Origin: Photobacterium iliopiscarium
Lineage (GTDB): Bacteria > Pseudomonadota > Gammaproteobacteria > Enterobacterales > Vibrionaceae
Reading direction: 5' to 3'
Assembly (NCBI RefSeq): GCF_003026395.1
Contig: NZ_PYOO01000009.1
Span: forward strand, 1 to 64,000
Length of the DNA: 64,000 nt
How positions within the stretch are numbered: position 1 is the stretch's first letter; every line of letters starts with the position of its first letter. Under the pieces are notes generated by a model. That model made no database searches. It was not told the DNA's origin and saw nothing but the letters and a program-made list of their open reading frames with translations. Positions 35,737 to 45,039 of the stretch are shown here, piece after piece. A program made the position numbers and the translations under genes.

Positions 35737-36622
35737 CGATCCTAAGCAATCAACGGCAGCCAGCTCTGATGAATATTATGTTCCTGCGGCTAGCGGTTGG
35801 CCTATTTTAGGTGCGGTGGCATTATTTTTAATTGCCTTAGGTGCAGGGGCGACAGTCGGTGATTTACTGGCAGGCCAAGGACCATGGATTTTATTAACTG
35901 GGGTTGGGTTAATTTTATTGATGCTAACGGGTTGGTTTCGAGATGTGATCACCGAATCGATGGGCGGTTTATATAGTACTCAGATGGATCGGTCATTTCG
36001 ACAGGGCATGAGTTGGTTTATTTTTTCTGAAGTGATGTTCTTTGGCGCATTTTTTGGGGCGTTATTTTATATACGAATGATTGCTGTCCCTTGGTTAGGC
36101 GGCGCCAGTAATAATGCGATGACTAATATGGTGTTATGGCCTGATTTTGTCGCAGATTGGCCGCTTGTTGTTACTCCTGATGGCACTGAAACGCAAGCCA
36201 TGGGGCCGATCGGATTACCGTTATATAACACTATTATTCTGCTTACCTCATCAATAACCCTCCATGTTGCTCATCTTGCATTAGAAAATAATCAACGGCG
36301 TCGATTAAGCCTGTTTTTATTGGTCACCGTATTACTTGGTGGGGTGTTTGTTTACTTACAAGCGGTGGAATATATCCATGCTTATCATGAGTTGAATCTA
36401 CGTTTAGAAAGTGGTGTCTACGGCAATACCTTCTTTATGCTTACTGGCTTTCATGGCGTGCATGTCACCCTCGGTGCCATCTTGTTATTTATCGTGTGGT
36501 GTCGAGTGTTAAAAGGCCATTTTACCCCTCAACACCATTTTGCTTTTCAGGCAGGGGCTTGGTATTGGCACTTTGTCGATGTGGTGTGGTTATGCTTGTT
36601 TGTGTTTGTTTATATTTTATAA
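35720..36622 (+). CDS. coxC: Cytochrome c oxidase subunit III
   Basis: A 300-residue subunit with seven hydrophobic helices. Conserved segments include MSWFIFSEVMFFGAFFGALF and GFHGVHVTLGAI, and the C-terminal WYWHFVDVVWL. The start lies inside ctaG, so translation is coupled. It is followed by a divergent small membrane protein gene. Confidence 0.95.
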   Translation: MSNSYDDPKQSTAASSDEYYVPAASGWPILGAVALFLIALGAGATVGDLLAGQGPWILLTGVGLILLMLTGWFRDVITESMGGLYSTQMDRSFRQGMSWFIFSEVMFFGAFFGALFYIRMIAVPWLGGASNNAMTNMVLWPDFVADWPLVVTPDGTETQAMGPIGLPLYNTIILLTSSITLHVAHLALENNQRRRLSLFLLVTVLLGGVFVYLQAVEYIHAYHELNLRLESGVYGNTFFMLTGFHGVHVTLGAILLFIVWCRVLKGHFTPQHHFAFQAGAWYWHFVDVVWLCLFVFVYIL

Positions 36623-36659
36623 CGGCTAATGATCAAATAAATATTAATCGCTCAATAAG

Positions 36660-36872
36660 TTAGAGTGTATAGGGGCTTGGATTCGGTTGAATAACGCCAG
36701 TCAGTAAAGCAATAACCACCAGTCCCAATAGCATCACCGCAATCAGTAATCGACGCCCAAGATAATGCGATAACGGGCGTGATGATTGGCCTTTAATGAT
36801 GGCTGGTAACGCACAGAATAAGTGAATTACCATTAATAGTAACAACATGATAAATAACAATTTAATTAGCAT
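36660..36872 (-). CDS. DUF2909 twin-transmembrane protein in the cox operon
   Basis: A 70-residue protein with two hydrophobic helices separated by a basic loop (KGQSSRPLSHYLGRR). It fits the DUF2909 family, found in cox operons of Pseudomonas and relatives. It is on the opposite strand to all its neighbours, between coxC and the SURF1 gene. GGAG lies eight bases before the ATG. The role is unknown; a part in oxidase assembly is inference from its position. Confidence 0.75.
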   Translation of the reverse strand: MLIKLLFIMLLLLMVIHLFCALPAIIKGQSSRPLSHYLGRRLLIAVMLLGLVVIALLTGVIQPNPSPYTL

Positions 36873-36940
36873 TTAATTTGCTCCTTTGTGGTTATTTAAG
36901 CATAGCGGGTTTTAACGGTTAGCGATAACAAGGAGATGTA

Positions 36941-37624
36941 ATGCTGCGAACTGTTGCTTTTATTCTTTTTTCTATTGCAGTGGTAAGTTTGCTGCTCAAA
37001 CTTAGCTGGTGGCAGCTGAGCCGTGCCGATGAAAAAAAACAGCTGCAATCACAAATTCGAGATCGCCAACACAGCATGATTGTTGATTTAGTACAACTGC
37101 CAGCTGAGCCGTTATGGCACAGCGTGACGCTGGAAGGGGAATTTGATAATCAACATCCTATTTTATTGGATAACCAACTTTATCGTGGCCGTTCGGGGTA
37201 TCACCTTTATTTACCGTTTATCAGTCAGCAACAACGAATATTAGTTAATGTTGGTTGGATTGCAGCGCCACCATACCGTGAAATATTACCGATATTGCCT
37301 CAATTTAATGGCCGGACAGTGCTTCATGGTGTGATTGCACCGGCTCAAAAACTATTACAATTTAAGCCAGACGCTATCCAGCAACAATGGCCGCTACGGG
37401 TACAAAATATTGAATTAGATAAATTAGCTCAGCAATTACAACAACCATTATTACCGTGGGTTATTCAAATATCAGCCTCAAGTCCAACGGCTCTTATTCA
37501 AACATGGCAACCTGTCGTGATGGGCCCTAAGAAACATTATGGTTATGCGATACAGTGGTTTTTATTAGCGATTGCGGTGGTTGTTATCTCTTTATTATGG
37601 CTACGCAAGGAGCGCGAAGTATGA
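36941..37624 (+). CDS. SURF1-family oxidase assembly protein
   Basis: A 227-residue protein with one helix at each end and a periplasmic domain, the SURF1 layout. ILLDNQLYRGRSGYHLYLPF and VNVGWIA are typical. SURF1 helps insert heme A into subunit I. Its stop overlaps the next ATG (ATGA). Confidence 0.88.
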   Translation: MLRTVAFILFSIAVVSLLLKLSWWQLSRADEKKQLQSQIRDRQHSMIVDLVQLPAEPLWHSVTLEGEFDNQHPILLDNQLYRGRSGYHLYLPFISQQQRILVNVGWIAAPPYREILPILPQFNGRTVLHGVIAPAQKLLQFKPDAIQQQWPLRVQNIELDKLAQQLQQPLLPWVIQISASSPTALIQTWQPVVMGPKKHYGYAIQWFLLAIAVVVISLLWLRKEREV

Positions 37625-38154
37625 ATAAATATCACTTATTGTTAATGGTTGCCGTTGTGTTTGCATTACCGATTATTATTGCGAAATTGATATTACAACA
37701 GCAATGGTATCAAGGTGGGGTGACTAATCGCGGTCAATTATTACAGCCCGCAGTAACCGTTACTGCGTTTGCAAAACCACAAACATGGCAATTGATTTAT
37801 TGGTTACCGCCAACGTGTGGTGAGCGTTGCCAAGGGGCTTTATTTAATTTACGCCAAGTACCACAAGCTGCGGGTGCTGATAGCGTTCGGTTACAAAGTG
37901 TTGTCCTTGTTGCGGATCAACCGACCTCCTCAAACGCATTATTACAAGGGTTAGAACTGCGCCAAGTGAGTGGGTCATTACGTCAACAGTTAATCCAATT
38001 AGAATATGGTTTAACCTCGATTTATATTGCAGATCCTCACGGTAATATGTTGATGGCTTACCCCTTAGTTGCTGGCGAAGACGCTATTTTAATGCAAGGC
38101 AAAGATGTATTACGTGATTTAAAAAGATTATTAAAAGTCTCAAAAATTGGCTAA
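37621..38154 (+). CDS. SCO-like membrane-anchored CxxxC protein in the cox operon
   Basis: A 177-residue protein with an N-terminal transmembrane anchor (about 5-24) and a periplasmic domain. The segment IYWLPPTCGERC holds a CxxxC motif (Cys66 and Cys70), the spacing used by SCO copper chaperones, and YIADPHGNMLMAYP resembles the late strand of the thioredoxin-like fold. The rest is too divergent for a firm family call. Its ATG overlaps the SURF1 stop. It may deliver copper or reduce the CuA cysteines of subunit II, since no canonical SCO gene is in the operon. This role is inference. Confidence 0.6.
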   Translation: MNKYHLLLMVAVVFALPIIIAKLILQQQWYQGGVTNRGQLLQPAVTVTAFAKPQTWQLIYWLPPTCGERCQGALFNLRQVPQAAGADSVRLQSVVLVADQPTSSNALLQGLELRQVSGSLRQQLIQLEYGLTSIYIADPHGNMLMAYPLVAGEDAILMQGKDVLRDLKRLLKVSKIG

Positions 38155-38183
38155 GTCATTGCTGTTATTATGGAGGATAACAA

Positions 38184-39239
38184 ATGATTCTCACCAACAA
38201 GAATGATCGATACTTCTTTTATTTAGTCAGTTTTAGTTTTGTATTGTCGCTAGCCGTGGTGGCATTAGGTGCGTTTACTCGTCTAACAGAAGCGGGTCTT
38301 GGTTGTCCTGATTGGCCGGGTTGCTACGGTTTTTTAACTGTGCCTCAAACGGCACTTGAACAACAAACTGCCGCTGAATTCTTTCCTCAAACGCCACTTG
38401 AACCTCAAAAAGCCTGGAATGAAATGCTACATCGTTATATTGCCGGTAGCTTAGGTGTGTTTATTTTAGCTATCAATCTTATGGCATGGCGACAATCATC
38501 CCTACCTAAGTTATTACCATTGTTGTTGTTATTAATGGTTACCTTTCAAGCCGTATTAGGTATGTGGACGGTGACCTTGGTACTCATGCCGGTGGTGGTA
38601 ATGGCGCATTTATTAGGGGGCTTTACCATTGTCTGCTTGCTGTGGTTATTACGGTTACAGTTATCCTCGTCTGTAACGAAGAGGGATCATATTGAATCAA
38701 AAACAGTCTCTCGGCTGCGAATAGCGGCCATTATCAGTGTAATGGTGGTGGTTTGCCAAATAGCATTAGGGGGCTGGACCGCGGCTAATTATGCTGCTTT
38801 GGTGTGTACTCAATTACCTATTTGTGAAGCTAATTGGCAACAGTTGTTTGATAGTAAAGCCTTTTTATTAGTACAGCCACAGCATGAGAGTTATCAATAC
38901 GGGGTGCTTGATTATGGGCAACGAGTGTCAATTCATGTGGTACATCGTCTTGGTGCGATAGTAACGACGGTGGTGGTGTTAGCGATGGCGTGGTTATGCT
39001 GGTTACAGCTCACATTACGACGTTATTGCTTGGTTTTGGTGTTATTGCTGACGCTGCAAATTGCATTTGGAGTGACCAATGTTGTTGCCAGTTTGCCTGT
39101 TGCTGTTGCAGTCGGGCATAACATTACTGGGTTGGGGTTATTAGTGGCTATGGTAACAGTTAGCTATCGTGTAAGACGTTGTTCCCAACCAGCACTCAGC
39201 GTAGAGCAATCGTTAAGGGAGGAGCAATCTCATGGATAA
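38184..39239 (+). CDS. ctaA: Heme A synthase CtaA/Cox15
   Basis: A 351-residue membrane enzyme that oxidises heme O to heme A. It has about eight helices, with paired histidines for the hemes in [12 protein letters not shown] and [11 protein letters not shown]. The [19 protein letters not shown] block near the N-terminus is a family hallmark. It overlaps ctaB by 8 bp. Confidence 0.94.
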   Translation: MILTNKNDRYFFYLVSFSFVLSLAVVALGAFTRLTEAGLGCPDWPGCYGFLTVPQTALEQQTAAEFFPQTPLEPQKAWNEMLHRYIAGSLGVFILAINLMAWRQSSLPKLLPLLLLLMVTFQAVLGMWTVTLVLMPVVVMAHLLGGFTIVCLLWLLRLQLSSSVTKRDHIESKTVSRLRIAAIISVMVVVCQIALGGWTAANYAALVCTQLPICEANWQQLFDSKAFLLVQPQHESYQYGVLDYGQRVSIHVVHRLGAIVTTVVVLAMAWLCWLQLTLRRYCLVLVLLLTLQIAFGVTNVVASLPVAVAVGHNITGLGLLVAMVTVSYRVRRCSQPALSVEQSLREEQSHG

Positions 39240-40155
39240 ATCACAATGGCTTGATCGTTTAAGTTCATCAACCGTCACGACAGCAGTGTGGCGAGATTAT
39301 CTCACCATGACTAAGCCTAAAGTGGTGGCGATGTTACTGCTTACCGCTTTAGTGGGAATGTGTCTTGCTGTGCCCACTGTACCAACAATAAATGTTGTGG
39401 TCTTAGGGTTAGCAGGAATCGGTTTGCAATCAGCCGCCGCTGCTGTGTTTAATCATGTGCTTGATCGTCGTTTTGATGCTCAGATGGCACGTACTTATCA
39501 TCGACCCTTAGCAAAAGGACGGATAGCGACCTCAAAAGCGGTGCTGTTTGGATGTGTATTAATGGTGTCAGGCTTTCTTTTATTGTGGCAGCTTAATCCG
39601 CTAACTGCATGGCTAACAATGGCAAGTTTAGTGGGGTATGCGGTGGTTTATACCGTGTGGTTAAAGCATGCAACCCCTCAGAATATTGTGATTGGCGGTT
39701 TAGCTGGAGCCGCGCCACCATTGTTGGGGTGGACTGCTGTGACAGGAAGTGTGAGTCCTCATGCGTTGTTATTAGTGATGTTAGTGTTTGTATGGACTCC
39801 TCCCCATTTTTGGGCGTTAGCCATTCATCGGCGTGATGATTACGCTAAAGCTGGTATTCCAATGCTGCCAGTGACGCATGGTATTGAATACACTAAAACG
39901 ATGGTGCTGTTTTATACCTTATTATTGTTTGCGGTGGGGCTCTTACCATGGTTAACCAGCATGAGTGGTCTGGTCTATCTTATCGGTAGTTGTGTATTGA
40001 ATTTAGGGTTTGTTGGTTATGCCTTAAAGCTGAAATTTTTTGATAGCGAAGGACATGCATGGGCAACATTTAACTATTCGATTTGGCATTTATTAACATT
40101 GTTTGTGGTGTTATTGGTCGATCATTGGTGGTTAGGTTGGGGAGTGGAATATTAG
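39232..40155 (+). CDS. ctaB: Protoheme IX farnesyltransferase (heme O synthase)
   Basis: A 307-residue UbiA-superfamily prenyltransferase that converts heme B to heme O for ctaA. Asp-rich motifs are in [15 protein letters not shown] and [15 protein letters not shown]. About nine helices are visible. It is coupled to ctaA. Some genomes call the gene cyoE; its position in a cox operon supports ctaB. Confidence 0.94.
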   Translation: MDKSQWLDRLSSSTVTTAVWRDYLTMTKPKVVAMLLLTALVGMCLAVPTVPTINVVVLGLAGIGLQSAAAAVFNHVLDRRFDAQMARTYHRPLAKGRIATSKAVLFGCVLMVSGFLLLWQLNPLTAWLTMASLVGYAVVYTVWLKHATPQNIVIGGLAGAAPPLLGWTAVTGSVSPHALLLVMLVFVWTPPHFWALAIHRRDDYAKAGIPMLPVTHGIEYTKTMVLFYTLLLFAVGLLPWLTSMSGLVYLIGSCVLNLGFVGYALKLKFFDSEGHAWATFNYSIWHLLTLFVVLLVDHWWLGWGVEY

Positions 40156-40256
40156 TAATGTGAGCAGTTGCTCTGTTGTTACAAGGATCCGACTGTTGTC
40201 ACTCTGTTCAAATAGGTACACTGGCTCCTTATTTCGATATTGAATAAGGGATAAGT

Positions 40257-41594
40257 GTGCTGGCTGCATTAAAAGATAAATCACTGCATTATCAAGTTTT
40301 CGCGTTAGCACTGCCTATGGTGCTATCTAATATTACCGTCCCCTTACTTGGATTAGTCGATGCTGCGGTTATCGGCCATCTTGATCAATCATGGTATTTA
40401 GGTGGTGTGGCAGTTGGCGGCACCATGATTAATGTGACGTTTTGGTTGCTTGGCTTTTTACGGATGGCAACCACGGGTATTACGGCACAAGCACAAGGCA
40501 GTGCAGATAAAGACGCACAAGCTGTGATTTTTGTTCAAGGCATGGCGTTGGCGTGGCTATTTGGTGCGGTGCTGGTGGCGTTACATCAACCCGTAAGCCA
40601 ATTTATTTTTCACTTTAGTAGCGCCGGCAGTGAAGTCAAATTGTATGCCGCGCAATATTTTTCAATTCGTATTTGGGGCGCGCCAGCTGCTCTCGCTAAT
40701 TTTGTGATCATGGGCTGGTTGCTCGGAATGCAGAATGCAAAACTACCGATGTGGTTGTTAATTGTGACTAACGTCGTCAATATCGCACTAGATTTAGCAT
40801 TTGTGCTTGGGCTGGGTTGGAAGGTACAAGGTGCGGCTGCCGCGTCAGTGATTGCCGACTATAGTGGCATGATATTGGGATTATGGTTTGTAGCTCAACA
40901 ATGGTTACGGTTAGGTTTACCACCGTTAAAACAAAAATTGGCCAGTGTACGTCATGGTATGGGACGGTTACTCAAACTCAATCGCGATATCTTTTTACGT
41001 AGTTTATGTTTACAAGCCACCTTTACCTTCATGACCTTTCAAGGGGCACACTTAGGCGATAATGTGGTGGCAGCGAATGCGGTATTAATGAGTTTCTTAA
41101 TGTTAGTCTCTTACGCAATGGATGGTTTTGCTTATGCGATGGAGGCATTAGTGGGCAAAGCTGTTGGTGCCGGAAATAAAGGTCAACTTGAGCGCTATTT
41201 AGTTGGGACGACATTTTGGAGTTTGTTAATATCATTAGTATTAACCGTTATTTTTGTATTCTTTGGTACCCAGATTATTGGAATTGTTTCTGATATTCCC
41301 GCGGTACAACAACAAGCTGATCAATATTTACCTTGGTTAACGGCAGTGCCTTTAGTGGCGATGTGGTGTTTTTTATTGGATGGGGTATTTATTGGTGCTA
41401 CTCGCGGCAAAGATATGCGTAATAGTATGTTCTTAGCTACGTGTGGTTTTTTTGCTATTTGGTGGTCCATGAGCAGTTATGGTAATCATGCACTATGGGC
41501 GGCAATGATTGGTTTTATGGCATTACGAGGGCTGATATTAGCGGTGATCTTCATTTCTTTGTGGCGAAAAAATATATTCTTACCGCATGCTTAA
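40257..41594 (+). CDS. dinF: MATE-family efflux transporter DinF
   Basis: A 445-residue multidrug and toxin extrusion family transporter with 12 helices. PMVLSNITVPLLGLVDAAVIGHL and the paired FAYAMEALVGKAVGAG block match DinF. The start is GTG at 40257 with AAGGGA upstream. In E. coli it follows lexA directly and is SOS-induced; here the cox operon lies between them and I see no SOS box in the 100 bp before it. Confidence 0.88.
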   Translation: MLAALKDKSLHYQVFALALPMVLSNITVPLLGLVDAAVIGHLDQSWYLGGVAVGGTMINVTFWLLGFLRMATTGITAQAQGSADKDAQAVIFVQGMALAWLFGAVLVALHQPVSQFIFHFSSAGSEVKLYAAQYFSIRIWGAPAALANFVIMGWLLGMQNAKLPMWLLIVTNVVNIALDLAFVLGLGWKVQGAAAASVIADYSGMILGLWFVAQQWLRLGLPPLKQKLASVRHGMGRLLKLNRDIFLRSLCLQATFTFMTFQGAHLGDNVVAANAVLMSFLMLVSYAMDGFAYAMEALVGKAVGAGNKGQLERYLVGTTFWSLLISLVLTVIFVFFGTQIIGIVSDIPAVQQQADQYLPWLTAVPLVAMWCFLLDGVFIGATRGKDMRNSMFLATCGFFAIWWSMSSYGNHALWAAMIGFMALRGLILAVIFISLWRKNIFLPHA

Positions 41595-41709
41595 TAAACA
41601 AGACGTTATCCTTATATAGAATAATATTGATGGTTTTTTGTACACAAAAGGCTTTCAATCATGATTGTGATTTGTTTAAATGCGTTCACTTCTTATCCAG
41701 GTGGTGCGA

Positions 41710-42099
41710 ATGACAACTAAATTTATAGGTTATTTATTACTGGTACTGAGTTTAACCTTCAGTGTTCATAGCTATGCCAGTAGTTTAAAAAAATTAAATG
41801 TTACAGCAACAGCATATAATTCAGTATCGGCTCAAACAGATTCTAGCCCTAGTATTGCGGCTTGGGGCGATCGTTTAAAACCGGGAATGAAAGCCATCGC
41901 GGTTTCTCGTGATTTACTTAAAATGGGTTTGAAGCGTGGTTCTAAAGTGAAGATTTCAGGCTTACCCGGCGAATATGTGGTGTTAGATAAAATGCATCAC
42001 CGTTGGAGTCGTAAAATTGATATCTATATGGGTAAAAATGTTAGGGCTGCAAAAAATTGGGGCAAACGGCGAGTAACTATCACCGTTATTAGGGCATAA
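41710..42099 (+). CDS. Secreted 3D domain-containing protein (copy 1)
   Basis: A 129-residue protein with a signal peptide ending near SVHSYAS. The mature part is a small double-psi beta-barrel 3D domain, named for conserved aspartates: VTATAYNS, TDSSPSIAAWGDRLKPG, YVVLDKMH and KIDIYMG. The domain is found in MltA-type and other cell-wall enzymes. The ATG at 41710 has AGGTGG upstream and is preferred over an ATG ten codons earlier. It is basic overall. A paralogue follows directly. Confidence 0.8.
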   Translation: MTTKFIGYLLLVLSLTFSVHSYASSLKKLNVTATAYNSVSAQTDSSPSIAAWGDRLKPGMKAIAVSRDLLKMGLKRGSKVKISGLPGEYVVLDKMHHRWSRKIDIYMGKNVRAAKNWGKRRVTITVIRA

Positions 42100-42208
42100 T
42101 ACGTTTTATTATTAGTATTTTTTATTGTTGGTGTTGATAGGTAAACGTATTCTTGATTGACTATTTTTGGTTTAATACGCAGCTTTGATTCTCAAGGCGT
42201 TGTAGACA

Positions 42209-42589
42209 ATGAAAAAGTCGACTTATTTTATTCTATTATTTTCACTGCTTTTTAGCTTTCAGAGCTATGCTCATTCAGTAAAAACATTACGTGTTACCGC
42301 AAGTGCTTATAATTCTGTACGTGCACAAACTAATCATCATCCCAGTCTCACAGCTTGGGGTGTACGTTTAAAACCAGGAATGAAAGCTGTTGCTATATCA
42401 CGGGATTTACTTAGAAAAGGACTTAAAAAGGGGTCTCGAATTAAAATTCAAGGCTTGACTGGCGATTATGTTGTGCTTGATAAGATGCATCGTCGTTGGC
42501 GCAATAAGATTGATATCTATATGGGCAACAATATAAAAGCAGCGCGTAAATGGGGTAAACGTACCGTAACGATTACCTTACTTGATTGA
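42209..42589 (+). CDS. Secreted 3D domain-containing protein (copy 2)
   Basis: A 126-residue paralogue of the preceding gene with the same signal peptide plus 3D-domain layout. It keeps VTASAYNS, VVLDKMH and KIDIYMG but has Asn and Val where copy 1 has Asp in the TDSSPS and AWGDRL segments, so one or two of the acidic positions are lost. It may be a divergent, perhaps non-catalytic, copy. A strong terminator follows. Confidence 0.8.
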   Translation: MKKSTYFILLFSLLFSFQSYAHSVKTLRVTASAYNSVRAQTNHHPSLTAWGVRLKPGMKAVAISRDLLRKGLKKGSRIKIQGLTGDYVVLDKMHRRWRNKIDIYMGNNIKAARKWGKRTVTITLLD

Positions 42590-42621
42590 TGCTTAATGCT
42601 TCGTCCTAAAATAGGTTAATA

Positions 42622-42650
42622 AAAAAGCCGCATTATTGATGCGGCTTTTT
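42622..42650. terminator. Bidirectional terminator between 3D copy 2 and nfuA
   Basis: AAAAAGCCGCAT pairs with ATGCGGCTTTTT over a five-base loop, with T-runs on both strands. Confidence 0.9.
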
Positions 42651-42680
42651 GCTGTTTGTTGATATTGTGGCTTACAACGA

Positions 42681-43265
42681 TTAGTAATAAGAGTGATCGC
42701 CACGGGCGTGATCGGTAATATCTCGAGCGCCTGTTAATTCACCTTCAAATTGTGCCAATAGCTCTTTCTCGATGCCTTCTTTTAATGTGACATCTACCAT
42801 TGAACAACCATTACAACCACCACCAAACTGTAGAATAGCTACGCCATCTTCAGTGATTTCTGCCAATGATACATTACCACCATGGCCAGCAAGTTGCGGG
42901 TTGATTTGAGTCTGTAGAATGTAATCAACACGTTCAATCAATGATGCATCATCAGCGACTTTACGCACTTTAGCGTTTGGCGCTTTTAATGTTAGCTGTG
43001 AACCCATTTTATCTGTGACAAAATCGATTTCAGCGTCATCAAGGAAGGCAAGGCTTAATTCGTCAATAAAAGCAGAGAATAGCTCAAGTTTCATTTCCGT
43101 ATCACTTGCTTCAACCGCATCTTGTGGGCAGTAGGATACGCCACATTCAGCACTTTGAGTGCCTGGGTTTACAACAAAAACACGGATATTAGTACCCTCA
43201 GGCTGCTGAGCAAGAAGCTTGCTAAAGTGCTGCTGAGCGTTTTCAGTAATAGTGATCATAGACAC
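42681..43265 (-). CDS. nfuA: Fe/S biogenesis protein NfuA
   Basis: A 194-residue scaffold or carrier that delivers 4Fe-4S clusters to target enzymes. The N-terminal half is an A-type-carrier-like domain without the three carrier cysteines at the usual spacing; the C-terminal Nfu domain has CNGC with Cys151 and Cys154. The start is GTG at 43265 because Vibrio homologues begin MSN-ITITE in the same frame; the ATG at 43259 is the alternative. It follows comF on the same strand. Confidence 0.93.
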   Translation of the reverse strand: MSMITITENAQQHFSKLLAQQPEGTNIRVFVVNPGTQSAECGVSYCPQDAVEASDTEMKLELFSAFIDELSLAFLDDAEIDFVTDKMGSQLTLKAPNAKVRKVADDASLIERVDYILQTQINPQLAGHGGNVSLAEITEDGVAILQFGGGCNGCSMVDVTLKEGIEKELLAQFEGELTGARDITDHARGDHSYY

Positions 43266-43394
43266 GATGTAATACCTGACTGATTTAGTAAGTTTTATTT
43301 ATTCTACTCTTTGTGAGTCATTGTCGCATCTCTAAAGCGACATTTTTTATTTGACCACGTTTTATTAATTAATGCGCGTCTTTTTTGTGCAATA

Positions 43395-44105
43395 TTAACT
43401 AACTGATTGTTCAGTATGACATAACGTATAAATATCTACTTGTTTAACACCTTGTCGAGTAAGCAATTGAGTTAATTGATGCACTGTTGCGCCAGTAGTG
43501 ACGACATCATCAACAATAGCGACATGCTCAGGTAATGCTATCGGCCGTAATCGAAAAGCGTATCGTACGTTGTTGCGACGTTGGGTTTTGGTCAGTAGTT
43601 GTTGTGGGGGAGTGTGACGTAGACGTTGAAAAGCATGATGATTAACGCGAGTATTTAAAATCGCGCCAAGGGCTAATGCTAATTGATGACTTTGATTAAA
43701 CCCGCGCCAGCAATAACGACGCCAGTGTAAAGGAACGGGTAAGAGTAGTTGTGCTGGTTGCGTTATTTGATGAGCGAGTTGTTGTGCTAATGGGCGTGCT
43801 AACCAAAACTTTCCGCCAAATTTTAGTTGGTGTACCAGTTGTTGTAATGGTGGTCTAAATTCCCCTAAACGGTAAAGGCGGTGCCAGAGTGGGGGCTTAG
43901 TTAGGCAGTGACCACAATGAGACACTGTAATTAGGGTTGTGGTGCCACAATGTTGGCAATAAGGTGTTGATGGAAACTGAGATATACAATGGTGACACCA
44001 ATAACGTTCGGTTGGAGTGAGGGGGAGTTGGCATAAGGAACAGTGTTGAAATAATAATTGATGGTATAAATTATCTCGCCATGATGGCACTCTGTTTGGC
44101 ATCAT
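43395..44105 (-). CDS. comF: ComF/GntX-type phosphoribosyltransferase-like protein
   Basis: A 236-residue protein with an N-terminal zinc-ribbon of CxxC pairs (HCSLCQLPL and YCQHCG) and a C-terminal phosphoribosyltransferase fold; the PRPP loop is VAIVDDVVTTGAT. ComF is linked to DNA uptake, and Vibrio are naturally competent; in enterics the same gene is called gntX. The first ATG at 44105 is used rather than a GTG two codons earlier. It is divergent from bioH. Confidence 0.88.
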   Translation of the reverse strand: MMPNRVPSWRDNLYHQLLFQHCSLCQLPLTPTERYWCHHCISQFPSTPYCQHCGTTTLITVSHCGHCLTKPPLWHRLYRLGEFRPPLQQLVHQLKFGGKFWLARPLAQQLAHQITQPAQLLLPVPLHWRRYCWRGFNQSHQLALALGAILNTRVNHHAFQRLRHTPPQQLLTKTQRRNNVRYAFRLRPIALPEHVAIVDDVVTTGATVHQLTQLLTRQGVKQVDIYTLCHTEQSVS

Positions 44106-44140
44106 TCTCACTCATTCGTCGTTGATGAAAGGAAGTATAA

Positions 44141-44905
44141 GTGACATTACAGTTTAAGTGGCATCGTGCAGGGCAAGGACCTGATCTGGTTCTCATTCAT
44201 GGATGGGGAATGAATGTTGGTGTATGGCAAGATGTGATCCGACAACTTAGCCCGCATTATTGTGTTCATTGGTGCGATCTTCCGGGCTATGGTGATAATG
44301 CGACGGTTGTTGCAACATCATTAAATGACATTGTTGTGCAGTTATTAGCTCAAGCACCCGTTAAAGCGGTTTGGTTAGGGTGGTCATTAGGCGGCATTAT
44401 TGCCAGCCAAGTGGCATTGACTGCGCCACAACGAGTAACACAATTAATCACAGTTGCAAGTTCGCCATGCTTTATGTCTCGAACTGATTGGACGGGTATT
44501 CAACCGCGCGTATTGGCTAATTTTCAAACCCAATTAGTGACTGATTTCGCGCTCACCATTGAACGGTTTTTAGTTTTACAGGCTTTGGGGAGTCGAACCG
44601 CTAAAGAAGATATTCGCCAATTAAAAGCGGCGGTGTTATCTCGACCGCAACCGCAATTAGCAGCTTTAACGCTAGGGTTAGAATTATTAGAAACCGTTGA
44701 TTTACGCCAATCGCTAACTGCGTTATCACAACCATGGTTGCGGTTATATGGTCGTTTAGATGCGTTAGTGCCGATTAAAACTGAACCCGTATTAAGCGCG
44801 CAATATCCGCAATCACAGCGTTATATTTTTACTGATGCTTCTCATGCGCCGTTTATGTCTCATTTGGATGAATTTATTACGGTAATAAAGACATTCATGG
44901 ATTGA
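44141..44905 (+). CDS. bioH: Pimeloyl-[acyl-carrier protein] methyl ester esterase BioH
   Basis: A 254-residue alpha/beta hydrolase that releases pimeloyl-ACP from its methyl ester in biotin synthesis. The nucleophile elbow is GWSLGG with Ser82, the same number as in E. coli; the acid is in GRLDALVP and the histidine in ASHAPF. The start is GTG at 44141 with GGAAG upstream. The bioH/comF/nfuA order is conserved. Confidence 0.93.
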   Translation: MTLQFKWHRAGQGPDLVLIHGWGMNVGVWQDVIRQLSPHYCVHWCDLPGYGDNATVVATSLNDIVVQLLAQAPVKAVWLGWSLGGIIASQVALTAPQRVTQLITVASSPCFMSRTDWTGIQPRVLANFQTQLVTDFALTIERFLVLQALGSRTAKEDIRQLKAAVLSRPQPQLAALTLGLELLETVDLRQSLTALSQPWLRLYGRLDALVPIKTEPVLSAQYPQSQRYIFTDASHAPFMSHLDEFITVIKTFMD

Positions 44906-45039
44906 TCAGTTTTAGTGCTTTACGTCAGACAATGAAATTTATAACGGTAGGTATAGGTAAATAATTAACGTGAACGGTCGATATTATGACTAAGATGATA
45001 TAACTGTATTTCGAGCATAGTGACAATGGATTATCTACT

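Noticed and set aside
40156..40256. SOS box before dinF
   Set aside because: I looked for CTG-N10-CAG and found none with a good core in this gap.
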